Shown: piece by piece, positions 27,589 to 35,660 of the stretch
How the letters are laid out: each line of letters begins with the position of its first letter
How positions within the stretch are numbered: the stretch's first letter is position 1
Source of the DNA: an uncultured Lachnospiraceae bacterium
Lineage (GTDB): Bacteria > Bacillota > Clostridia > Lachnospirales > Lachnospiraceae
Reading direction: 5' to 3'
DNA length: 64,000 nucleotides
Assembly: GCA_910585825.1 (NCBI GenBank)
Contig: CAJUEY010000003.1
Span: forward strand, 1-64,000
The notes under the pieces: generated by a model
Databases searched by the model: none
Told to the model about the DNA's origin: nothing
Seen by the model: the letters and a program-made list of their open reading frames with translations, nothing else
Program-made: the position numbers and the translations under genes

Positions 27589-28326
27589 TTATTTTCTGCA
27601 GACGCAGTAGATGCTGGAACACAACTCCGGATACTGCTGCCCGAGAGAATAACATCCGTCCAGATATTCGTTTGAAATAACATCCGTTCCGATCAGTCTG
27701 TCCCATTGAAAGTTCGCAAGCGCTTTAAAAAAAACGCCTGATTTATGCGTGATCTGAAAATCCGCTTTTTTAATATCCGTTTCCAGGGTATCTAATGTAT
27801 AGGTAACCCGATGCCCATGCTTTCGCTCCGACTCCGTTACGGCCGTATTTGATTCAATCAGGCCCATTTTGACGGCAATCTGCCTGGAAGGCGCGTTTGC
27901 ATTGGGACACGCCACAAACAACACTCCGTCATCCGCCAGCCATTCCCGCCGGATTTTTTGTAAAACCCCGATTCTGTCGTCAATGTGTTCCAATACATGC
28001 ACCAAAAATATATTCTGATATTTATGGGGCAATACGGCGTCTTCAAACATTGATTCCACAAACTGAATATTTGCATAATCTGCAAGGTTTTGTTCCGCAG
28101 CCCTGAGAGCCTCCCCGGAGGCCTCCACACAAGTTATTTTCTCAAAACAGCCTGCAATCCGCCTGGTAAACGCGCCCTGAAAGCATCCAAGCTCCAGAGC
28201 CTCTCCGGGTTTAAAAAAAGGTGCAAAGGATTTTATCATATAAGGATGCATCACATCAAAATCAAACTGATACGCATACTTTCTTCCTGCATTGTCTCTG
28301 CTTTCGCAGTTATAATCTCTTTTCAT
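27589..28326 (-). CDS. class I SAM-dependent methyltransferase
   Basis: A 245-residue Rossmann methyltransferase: ALELGCFQGAFTRRI is motif I, CVEASGEAL the acidic motif, and FLVHVLEHIDD the post-II block typical of small-molecule and sugar methyltransferases. It begins at the base following the stop codon of the beta-propeller gene and has GGAGGAGC upstream. The C-terminal 60 residues are not familiar. It probably methylates an island sugar or its precursor. Confidence 0.85.
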   Translation of the reverse strand: MKRDYNCESRDNAGRKYAYQFDFDVMHPYMIKSFAPFFKPGEALELGCFQGAFTRRIAGCFEKITCVEASGEALRAAEQNLADYANIQFVESMFEDAVLPHKYQNIFLVHVLEHIDDRIGVLQKIRREWLADDGVLFVACPNANAPSRQIAVKMGLIESNTAVTESERKHGHRVTYTLDTLETDIKKADFQITHKSGVFFKALANFQWDRLIGTDVISNEYLDGCYSLGQQYPELCSSIYCVCRK

Positions 28327-29259
28327 TTAAAGCTCCTCCAATTTCGCCAGTCCAAATCCATATTTTCCGAATTCATTTCCATTATATAGCATATATACAT
28401 GATCTTCCATAACAAAAACATTCGGATAGCACTGCATCTGACTGTCCCATCCTGTTTCCGGCAGCGGGAAATTCAGTTTTTCATCCTGTCTGCTCCAGTT
28501 TTTCAAATCCTTTGAGACGGCATATCCGATGCGGTAACTTCTGTCTTTGTTTTTCCTGAAATCAAACGAATGCCGAAAACAGAAAAACATATGATACATC
28601 CCCTGATAGAAAATCACACAGGGCAATGCCTGCGACTCATCCGAAAAGGAGTCCGCAATGATCTGACGCCCTTCTCTTTTCCATGTAACTCCATCCTCTG
28701 ACATCGCGTGTCCGATCTTATAAATCCGGTCCGGTTCCGCGCCTTCCTCAAACACTCTCCATTCCTGTCCGTATATATACCACATATGAAACAGCCTCTG
28801 AAATTTTCTTACAAATCCGTCCGCCACCAAAAACGGCTCGTCCAAAAACCCGGTGAGCACAGGCCCCTCTCCGGCTCTGGCAAAGCTTTTTCCACCGTCT
28901 TTGGACACGGCAAGGCCGATTCCGGTTTCTACCGAAACAGAAACCCTTCTGGACCATCCAGTTGTATATCCGTATATCTGATCTTCCCATACCATGGGAC
29001 TGAACGGAAATATTCCATGCTCATCAAAGCAGCCGAGATTTCCGTCCGGCAGAACCTGTCTGCAAACCTGAAAAATCTTTTGAAAATCCCGGGAAACATC
29101 CGCAAAGCAGACATAACTGATTAATTTCCGCCCGTCTTTTTTACAGGCGCAGAAATAGATACGGATAAATTCGTCAAACAATACCGCCTGCGGCGACTTT
29201 GCGTAATCCAATCCATATTCCTGTGAAGAAAATAGCATTCCATATCGTTTCCATCTCAT
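28327..29259 (-). CDS. five-bladed beta-propeller (GH43/GH32-like) protein, copy B
   Basis: A 310-residue cytoplasmic protein without signal peptide. It has repeated beta-propeller motifs: SPQAVLFDEFIRIYFCA, GIGLAVSKDGGKSF, KIGHAMSEDGVTWKREG and RIGYAVSKDLKNWSRQD. It is a diverged paralog of the next upstream gene, in the same order and of similar length. The fold is that of GH43/GH32/GH130-type enzymes, but I cannot identify a full catalytic set. In nonulosonate and flagellin loci such proteins might trim, phosphorolyse or bind a sugar. Start overlaps the upstream gene by an ATGA junction. Confidence 0.75.
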   Translation of the reverse strand: MRWKRYGMLFSSQEYGLDYAKSPQAVLFDEFIRIYFCACKKDGRKLISYVCFADVSRDFQKIFQVCRQVLPDGNLGCFDEHGIFPFSPMVWEDQIYGYTTGWSRRVSVSVETGIGLAVSKDGGKSFARAGEGPVLTGFLDEPFLVADGFVRKFQRLFHMWYIYGQEWRVFEEGAEPDRIYKIGHAMSEDGVTWKREGRQIIADSFSDESQALPCVIFYQGMYHMFFCFRHSFDFRKNKDRSYRIGYAVSKDLKNWSRQDEKLNFPLPETGWDSQMQCYPNVFVMEDHVYMLYNGNEFGKYGFGLAKLEEL

Positions 29260-30230
29260 AACAATTCCCCTTTTAACTCTGCCAGGCCAAATCCCATCTT
29301 TCCGACCTCATCTCCTAAGTACAGCATGTATGTTTTCCCACAGCTTAAAAATACATTCGGATAAGCGACCATATGTCTGTCCCATTCTCCGTCATTTTTT
29401 GAAATATCGATTCCGGCTTTTTCGTCCTCTCTCGTCCAATGAATCAGATCATATGAACTTGCATAACCAATCCGATATGCATTGTCCGGATTTGTCCTGA
29501 AATCCGTATGATTTCTATAGCAGTAAAACATATGATATTTTCCATTGCAGAACGTGACGTCTCCGCATGCCTGCGATTCCAACGATCCCAGTTTGTCCTC
29601 CAGAAGATTCCTGCCGCACTTCTTCCAGTTTATGCCGTCCCCGGATACAGCCATCCGCAATTTATAACAGATTTCCGGCCTTCCCTCTCCCTTTGTCCAT
29701 ACTTTCCCGGCAGAATAAAACAGATACCACTGTCCGTCATAGATTCTGACCTTAGGGGAGCAGATCATAAACGGCTCGTGCAGCGACGCGGTCAAAACAG
29801 GTCCTTTCCCGATTTTTTGAAAAGATTCTCCGCCGTCTTCACTTACGGCACATCCGATGGAAACCAGAAACGGCACGGATTCACACCTTGTCACACCGCC
29901 ATAATACCCATAGAGTTTCTCTCCGCTTTTCACTACGGAAAACGGATATGTCCCGAACTCATCAAATGTTCCGGTTTCTCCAAGTTCCAAAACAGGTTTG
30001 TCGCAGACTCGAATGACCTGCATCGGATCCCCTTTATCCAGATCGACAAAAGAAACCCTGCTGATTGTCCGGCCGTACGCATCCGGTTTTTCTCTGCAGC
30101 AATAGTAAACCCGGATAAAATCGTCCATGACAACCGCGTTTTCCCCCTGTGCGAAATTCCATCTCCAAAATGGTCTCTCTTTGCATTCCGCCGGATTAAA
30201 TACCAATCCTTTCTTTTCCCAGTAAAACAT
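29256..30230 (-). CDS. five-bladed beta-propeller (GH43/GH32-like) protein, copy A
   Basis: A 324-residue cytoplasmic protein, paralog of the downstream copy. Motifs include DDFIRVYYCCREK, GTFDEFGTYPFSVV, SIGCAVSEDGGESF, RMAVSGDGINWKKCG, YHMFYCYRNHTDFRTNPD and MLYLGDEVGKMGFGLAEL. The shared ending (GFGLA.L) and the HxDFR block confirm duplication. AAGGAG lies 8 nt before the ATG. Two copies in tandem suggest either a heteromer or two related substrates. Enzyme class uncertain. Confidence 0.75.
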   Translation of the reverse strand: MFYWEKKGLVFNPAECKERPFWRWNFAQGENAVVMDDFIRVYYCCREKPDAYGRTISRVSFVDLDKGDPMQVIRVCDKPVLELGETGTFDEFGTYPFSVVKSGEKLYGYYGGVTRCESVPFLVSIGCAVSEDGGESFQKIGKGPVLTASLHEPFMICSPKVRIYDGQWYLFYSAGKVWTKGEGRPEICYKLRMAVSGDGINWKKCGRNLLEDKLGSLESQACGDVTFCNGKYHMFYCYRNHTDFRTNPDNAYRIGYASSYDLIHWTREDEKAGIDISKNDGEWDRHMVAYPNVFLSCGKTYMLYLGDEVGKMGFGLAELKGELL

Positions 30231-30233
30231 ATC

Positions 30234-30677
30234 TCATATCTCCTTTTCCATAAAAAAAGATTCTTCGGAAGCCTCCTCTGTAATTTGAAATCCGTTTTTT
30301 CTATAAAAACGGACTGCGCCCGTATTCTCTTTATCCACTTCCAGTTTTATCCTGCTCCTGCCATGCTCTCTCCCGAACCGCTCCAGATACTTTATGACGG
30401 CAGTCCCAAATCCCCGCCCTTTTAACCTGGGGTGAATTGCAATGACGGTCAGATATATCGTCTGATTTACGGCGTCATTTCCATAAAAGGACACAAAGCC
30501 GGCTTCCATATGCTCCCTTTCGTCAAACAATGCGACATTTTCCCCATATTGAAGCAGTTTCTTCGCATATGTGTGCAAATCCCCTGTTCTGGAGGATATT
30601 GTCCTGACAGCGCTGTCATCATATTCGGTCAGCAATTGCGTCATCTCTTCCAGAGAGCTTATTTTTCTAAACTGCAT
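30234..30677 (-). CDS. GNAT family N-acetyltransferase
   Basis: A 147-residue stand-alone GNAT enzyme. IHPRLKGRGFGTAVI is the acetyl-CoA loop (motif A), and TGAVRFYRKNGF is the typical C-terminal motif B. The ATG at 30677 is behind AAGGAG (9 nt); a GTG two codons earlier is also possible. It sits between WbqC and the beta-propeller genes. It may acetylate an amino sugar; the PseH role is better filled by the GNAT domain at 32961-34604. Confidence 0.82.
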   Translation of the reverse strand: MQFRKISSLEEMTQLLTEYDDSAVRTISSRTGDLHTYAKKLLQYGENVALFDEREHMEAGFVSFYGNDAVNQTIYLTVIAIHPRLKGRGFGTAVIKYLERFGREHGRSRIKLEVDKENTGAVRFYRKNGFQITEEASEESFFMEKEI

Positions 30678-30690
30678 TCTCACCTTCTCC

Positions 30691-31389
30691 TTATCTGAGA
30701 CGATACCTTTGCAGCATAGCCCGTATCGCCTCTTTGGAATTGAACATCATCACATCAATGATCGACAGTGAAGGGAGAAATTCATTTTGAAACTGCGGAT
30801 ATTCTGTTTTTTCCGTTTCGATAAAGCATAATTCGATGTTCTCTTTTGCAAAATCCTCTGCACAGTATAGCTGCATGCCGCCGATCGCATTGACATACCT
30901 GTCACACTGCCTTTCTTTGCAGATTGCGATCACTTTTTCCTGTGATTTCAATGAATTATCATAGTTCAAATGAGATGATATGATAATCGGCGTCCGAATT
31001 CCCAGATGCTCGCAGACTTTTATCACAGAATAATAGATATATTGAAACAAATTCCTGTCAGAATATGGAATAATTGTCTCCAACAGCGCATATGTCTCCT
31101 GAAAATACGGCGCTTTCTGATATGCCGTTTTTATCTGGCGCAGCAATTTCAACGGTTCAAACACATCCGCCAGAGATCTGTCCCTGATATCCAAAAAATC
31201 AGAGTCCTTTTTCAAAGGCAACGTGATATATTTATCCGTTCCTCCCATCAAAATTCTGTTTCGATTGATCCAGCCTTTTTTGGTATACTGTATGTTATCG
31301 TAGATAATAAATTCATCCACAGCATCTATTAACTGAAAGTATCCGATATACGGCATAAAATATGCCTGCATGATTCCTATGCTTTTCAT
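30691..31389 (-). CDS. WbqC family protein
   Basis: A 232-residue member of the WbqC family, found in O-antigen and nonulosonate clusters but without a firmly known activity. The start MKSIGIMQAYFMPYIGYFQL is diagnostic: family members open with a strand followed by QpyF.PyiGyfql, and then DNIQYTKKGWINRNRI. I start at 31389 behind AGGAGG; the open frame to 31500 is an artefact overlapping the upstream gene. Confidence 0.87.
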   Translation of the reverse strand: MKSIGIMQAYFMPYIGYFQLIDAVDEFIIYDNIQYTKKGWINRNRILMGGTDKYITLPLKKDSDFLDIRDRSLADVFEPLKLLRQIKTAYQKAPYFQETYALLETIIPYSDRNLFQYIYYSVIKVCEHLGIRTPIIISSHLNYDNSLKSQEKVIAICKERQCDRYVNAIGGMQLYCAEDFAKENIELCFIETEKTEYPQFQNEFLPSLSIIDVMMFNSKEAIRAMLQRYRLR

Positions 31390-31396
31390 ATTCCTC

Positions 31397-32968
31397 CTAT
31401 CCGATTTCGTCAAAAACATTCTGAATGATTTCCGCCAGTTCATCATCGCCGGTGGTTTTTTCCTTGATTCTTGCCTGAGCCAGTTTGCTTTGCCCTTCAT
31501 AAAACGCAGAATCGTTTTTATATTTCCATATCATTTCCGGATAATCATCCAATGTTTCCACCGTAAATTCTCTTCCTGCCACCGCCGCAATATCTCCTTT
31601 ATTCAGAGTGAGCACAGGCACGCCGACGCTTAGCGCCATTGCCCCTGTATTTCCGCCTCCCAAACGGGGCGGATTTACAAACAAATCAAATAAATTCAGA
31701 TGTTCAATCAGATTATCTTCATGTCCCGTCAAAAGAAATCTTCTCAGCTTCCCATCCAGCTTTTTTTCCAACTCTGTTCTATCGCTTTCGGATAAGCCGA
31801 TGAACCATACAAAAATCCCGTCGTCTCCTTCCGCGGCATGGAGAATCGCATGCAAAAACGAATCGCTGCACTCTGTTAACAGCCTATTTCCTGCCACTCC
31901 AAGGCAAAAAGCCTCTTCCGGTATTCCAACATCGCTTCTTTTCAAATTTCCGCTGGGCTTTTCGTAAGGGAATAAAAATTCTGTTTCCAGAACAGCGATA
32001 TTCCTGCGCAAAAGAAATTCTTTGTTTTCTTTGTCCTCCGGACGGTCGGTCGGTATATAGTTTACAATAGCATCCGCATAAACCGCGGGATATCCCTGCC
32101 GCATATTCGTATGCAGACTGACCGTAAACTGCCCGGCTATGGCAGTCCACAGCGGATCCCCGGCAAGATTCCAGACGCAGAATGGTTTTAATTCGTATAT
32201 TTTGTCCCATACTGCTTTCATTTCTCTTTCGTTCCCTTTTTCGACAATCAGCTGATAAACAGGAATTCTTGTTTCTTTATAATCGGCAAAACAATTTCCC
32301 CTCTGCTCTATAAAATTGGTGATTAAGAAGTTTCCTGCAATTTCCGCCTGTTTTAACAGTTCCACATCCGTTTTCAATACGGCGCTTATGATCCACACTT
32401 TCTTTCCCAGTTTCCTTTGTATGATTCTGGAAAATTCCAGCAGCAATTTTGTAGGCGCATGCATAACAGATAAAATCTGTTTTACGAAAATGACGACAAA
32501 ATCCGAATCCCTTTCTTCTTTTTTTATTCCGGCATAAACCATATTCAGTTTTTCCGGTCCTGTTTTGGCAATTGCTTCATTTATTTTCCACTCTTTTCCA
32601 AAAGGAATGACCTTTCCTTCCTGAAACAAGAGATGAACGATCTGTTCCCTCAGATTCAATTCCAAAAACAAATCTCCCGCTGCGAGAATTTCTTCCTCCA
32701 GTTTCATTTCCAGATATGCGGCCAGAACTCCTGAAATCTGTGTCATTTCATATATATACTGCAGCAGCGCGATACATATTTTTTTGTTGTCTCCGTACTC
32801 CGTTTTGATAAATTCATAAAATGCGTCTTCTTTTCCCCATGCTCTTATATTCTCATAATTTTGTCTCAATTCCGACGCCATCGTCTGCAAATCTTCCCCG
32901 GCTCCCATTTTTTCTATGCTTTGCAGAACGCTTTTTAAAAAACATGCAAACAGCTCTGACTCATTCAT
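31397..32968 (-). CDS. GT-B glycosyltransferase with helical N-terminal domain
   Basis: A 523-residue protein. Residues 1-125 are all-helical and acidic; the middle (about 140-340) is a Rossmann-like half; the C-terminal half contains LGVAGNRLLTECSDSFLHA, FLLTGHEDNLIEHLNLFDLFVNPPRLGGGNTGAMALSVGVPVLTL, shown here only as a landmark for a donor site. The last block resembles the C-terminal donor site of GT41/HMW1C-type protein glycosyltransferases, so direct glycosylation of a protein is possible. Overlaps the upstream gene by 8 bp. Confidence 0.7.
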   Translation of the reverse strand: MNESELFACFLKSVLQSIEKMGAGEDLQTMASELRQNYENIRAWGKEDAFYEFIKTEYGDNKKICIALLQYIYEMTQISGVLAAYLEMKLEEEILAAGDLFLELNLREQIVHLLFQEGKVIPFGKEWKINEAIAKTGPEKLNMVYAGIKKEERDSDFVVIFVKQILSVMHAPTKLLLEFSRIIQRKLGKKVWIISAVLKTDVELLKQAEIAGNFLITNFIEQRGNCFADYKETRIPVYQLIVEKGNEREMKAVWDKIYELKPFCVWNLAGDPLWTAIAGQFTVSLHTNMRQGYPAVYADAIVNYIPTDRPEDKENKEFLLRRNIAVLETEFLFPYEKPSGNLKRSDVGIPEEAFCLGVAGNRLLTECSDSFLHAILHAAEGDDGIFVWFIGLSESDRTELEKKLDGKLRRFLLTGHEDNLIEHLNLFDLFVNPPRLGGGNTGAMALSVGVPVLTLNKGDIAAVAGREFTVETLDDYPEMIWKYKNDSAFYEGQSKLAQARIKEKTTGDDELAEIIQNVFDEIG

Positions 32969-34604
32969 ACGCTTCCACCCGTTTTACCATTTCGGCAATT
33001 CTTTCTGCATGATGAGGCGCCAAATCCGCATAAATGGGAAGCGCCAGGATTCGTTTGGCACAGGATCTTGCCGTTTCAAGCCGGTTATTTTTAAATCTGT
33101 TTTTAAAACAGGCAGCGTCCGCCGTAATCGGATAAAAATATTTGCGGGTAAAGATATTATGTTCCATCAGATCTGCATAAACCCGGTTTCTCTTTTTTTC
33201 ACTTTCAAATAAAACCGGAAAATAGGCATAGTTATAAGAAACCTCTTTTTGCTTTTGATTTAAGACAATTCGTTTTTGATCGGATAAAACAGTTTCATAT
33301 ATCTCCGCCGTTTTTTTCCTTTTTTCCATTTCCCGGTCTATATATTTTAAGTTGCACAATCCCATAGCCGCCTGAAATTCATTCATTTTCGCATTCGCTC
33401 CAATGGATACGGTCAATTCCTGAGAACGTATTCCAAAATTCTTCAGGTTATAAATTCTGTCATACTGCTCTTTTTGGGCACAGCATACGGCCCCTCCTTC
33501 GATCGTATGAAACACCTTCGTTGCATGAAAACTGAACACGGACATATCTCCAAATTCGGAAATGCTTTTTCCCTTATAAGTTTCACCGAATGCATGGGCA
33601 GCGTCATAGATTACTTTTAAACTGTATTTATAAGCAATCCTGTCAATCTCTTCTACATTGCAAATATTTCCAAACACATGCACGGCTGCAATCGCGACTG
33701 TTTTTTCTGTCACCAGTTCCTCAATTTTGGAGGCGTCTATTGTAAAGTCCTCTGAAATATCACAAAATACAGGAATCAGTCCGTTTCTGATAATTGCATG
33801 CGTTGTGGATATAAACGTAAACGGCGTTGTGATCACTTCCGAACCTTCCGGAAAATTCATTGACTGGATAGCCATTTCCAGAGCCATATGCCCGTTGACG
33901 GTCAGAGAAATCTCTCTTTCGCTTTTTAAATATCTCTGCAGTTCCGTCTCAAACTGTTTATGATATTCTCCCATATTCGTCAGACAGCGCGTTTTCCACA
34001 GAGGTTTTATCATTTCAATGTATTCTTCGTATGGCGGCATGGAACTCTGCGTCACAAAAATTTTCTCTTCCGTATCGCCGGCAAAGTCCTTTTCATCCAT
34101 TTCAGAAAAACCTTCCGAACATGCATCCACTGCTATTTCATATACATTTTTCTTCTCCAGAAATCCGGCGCTTAAAAATGCTTTCCTGGATGCCGTATTA
34201 TCCGGTTTCACTTCCCCTTCCAGAATCCGAATCATCGGAAAATCCTCTTTGGCCCGCACACAAACCATCTGCAAAAGACGCTTTCCGTATCCCATCCCGC
34301 GTTTTTTTGCACAAACGCTGTAACTGATCTCACCCGTATTCCCCTTTTGTTTCACACGCGCCTGTCCGACCGCTTCCTCGCCGCTTATGTAAATATACTG
34401 CCGGCAGCTGTCATCTTCCATCAAATCCCGGAACCATTTTTTATGCTCTTCATAAGTAATTTCTTTTGCGGTAAAAGAATTCTTCCGTACCAGCGGTTCA
34501 TTTGCCCACTCAAACAGCAGGTCTATATCTGCTTCTGCAGCCGGACGCAGATAACCGCTTTCCCAGTTTCCGATACTGCTCTTTGCTTTTTCTTTTCTTT
34601 CCAT
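32961..34604 (-). CDS. PseH-like GNAT fused to DegT/DnrJ/EryC1 aminotransferase
   Basis: A 547-residue fusion. Residues 15-165 are a GNAT domain with LFEWANEPLVRKNSF and the CoA loop KKRGMGYGKRLLQ, closely like PseH domains found beside or fused to PseG. Residues 180-547 are a PLP aminotransferase of the DegT family: NGHMALEMAI, TPFTFISTTHAI, YDAAHAFGE (the Asp that holds the pyridine ring) and FSFHATKVFHTIEGGAV with the Schiff-base lysine. The aminotransferase half resembles VioA/FdtB-type 4-amino or 3-amino sugar transaminases and is distinct from the PseC half of the gene at 35647. It probably installs and acetylates an amino group on a sugar in one polypeptide. Confidence 0.85.
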   Translation of the reverse strand: MERKEKAKSSIGNWESGYLRPAAEADIDLLFEWANEPLVRKNSFTAKEITYEEHKKWFRDLMEDDSCRQYIYISGEEAVGQARVKQKGNTGEISYSVCAKKRGMGYGKRLLQMVCVRAKEDFPMIRILEGEVKPDNTASRKAFLSAGFLEKKNVYEIAVDACSEGFSEMDEKDFAGDTEEKIFVTQSSMPPYEEYIEMIKPLWKTRCLTNMGEYHKQFETELQRYLKSEREISLTVNGHMALEMAIQSMNFPEGSEVITTPFTFISTTHAIIRNGLIPVFCDISEDFTIDASKIEELVTEKTVAIAAVHVFGNICNVEEIDRIAYKYSLKVIYDAAHAFGETYKGKSISEFGDMSVFSFHATKVFHTIEGGAVCCAQKEQYDRIYNLKNFGIRSQELTVSIGANAKMNEFQAAMGLCNLKYIDREMEKRKKTAEIYETVLSDQKRIVLNQKQKEVSYNYAYFPVLFESEKKRNRVYADLMEHNIFTRKYFYPITADAACFKNRFKNNRLETARSCAKRILALPIYADLAPHHAERIAEMVKRVEAYE

Positions 34605-34619
34605 ACCTGCGCTATCTCC

Positions 34620-35660
34620 CTAAATTTTCCGTTTCTCCAGCTCTGACATCACAATCGGCTCTCCGTACGCATAATCTTTTTTCGCTTTTTTTCCCAAAAG
34701 CGCCGGATAATATTTCGGCTTAATGCCGATTGCCGGACGGATACTCCTTACATTTTCTGCGGTAAACACTTCTCCCTGCGCAATTGGCTTTACAGCAGCC
34801 AAAGAACGGCGGATGGACAATCCGGTTTTCTCATGCTCCGTCAATTCATACGTCGGCTGCCCTAACATTTTCTCTGTATTTCGCACATCTTCCACCATTT
34901 TGGCAAACTCTTCGATCTCCATGGAAAATCCGGCGTCCGGATTCTCGATTTTACGACTCAGACAGACATGCTTCTCAATCACCTTTGCCCCCAAAGATAC
35001 CGCGGCAACCGGCGCCAGAGAACCCATAGAATGATCGGAGAGTCCGATGGGAACTCCAAAGCGTTTCTGCATATCCGAAATCACCGACAGATTCATATCC
35101 TCATATTTTGCAGGATACTGACTGCAGCATTTTAATAATACAATCTGTTCATTTCTCTGTCTTCTGCAGGCTGCCAAAGCCTCTTCGATTTCTTCTACAC
35201 TCCCCATGCCGCAGGAAATGATCATCGGCTTCCCTTTTCCTGCCGTATACTCGATCAGCGGAATGTCCACCAGCTCAAAAGACGCGATCTTATAAAATTC
35301 TGTTCCCATATCCTCCAGAAAGTCCACTGCAGTCCGGTCAAAAGGCGTCGATAAAAAGTCAACGCCGGCTTCCTCGCATTTTGCTTTCAATGCCGGCTGC
35401 CATTCCCAGGGCGTATACGCTTCTTGATACAGCTGATAATAATTGTATCCGTCCCAAAGGCCTCCTTTGATTCGATATGCCTCGCTGTCACAGTCAATGG
35501 TCAACGTATCCGCCGTGTAAGTCTGTATTTTGACGCAGTCGGCTCCCGCCTTTTTCGCCTCTTCAATAATCCGAAACGCGTTTTCTATTTTTCCGGCATG
35601 GTTTGCCGACATCTCGGCAATGATATAAGTTCCGGTTTTCATTTTTTCATACAGTTTCAT
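34620..35660 (-). CDS. pseI: pseudaminic acid synthase (NeuB family)
   Basis: Condenses 2,4-diacetamido-2,4,6-trideoxy-L-altrose with phosphoenolpyruvate to give pseudaminic acid. 346 residues: a NeuB TIM barrel (1-270) with AEMSANHAG, DCVKIQTYTADTLTIDCD, GLWDGYNYYQLYQEAYTP, FLSTPFD, IGLSDHSMG and VIEKHVCLSRK, then an antifreeze-like SAF domain (about 285-346) with RRSLAAVKPIAQGE and NVRSIRPAIGI. The GLWDGYN.YQLYQEA block is characteristic of PseI rather than sialic or legionaminic acid synthases. AAGGAG lies upstream and the start overlaps the PseF-PseC gene by 14 bp. Confidence 0.92.
   Translation of the reverse strand: MKLYEKMKTGTYIIAEMSANHAGKIENAFRIIEEAKKAGADCVKIQTYTADTLTIDCDSEAYRIKGGLWDGYNYYQLYQEAYTPWEWQPALKAKCEEAGVDFLSTPFDRTAVDFLEDMGTEFYKIASFELVDIPLIEYTAGKGKPMIISCGMGSVEEIEEALAACRRQRNEQIVLLKCCSQYPAKYEDMNLSVISDMQKRFGVPIGLSDHSMGSLAPVAAVSLGAKVIEKHVCLSRKIENPDAGFSMEIEEFAKMVEDVRNTEKMLGQPTYELTEHEKTGLSIRRSLAAVKPIAQGEVFTAENVRSIRPAIGIKPKYYPALLGKKAKKDYAYGEPIVMSELEKRKI

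Noticed and set aside
30678..30683. GTG start two codons upstream of the small GNAT gene
   Set aside because: The ATG at 30677 has better spacing to AAGGAG; the difference is two residues and does not change the call.
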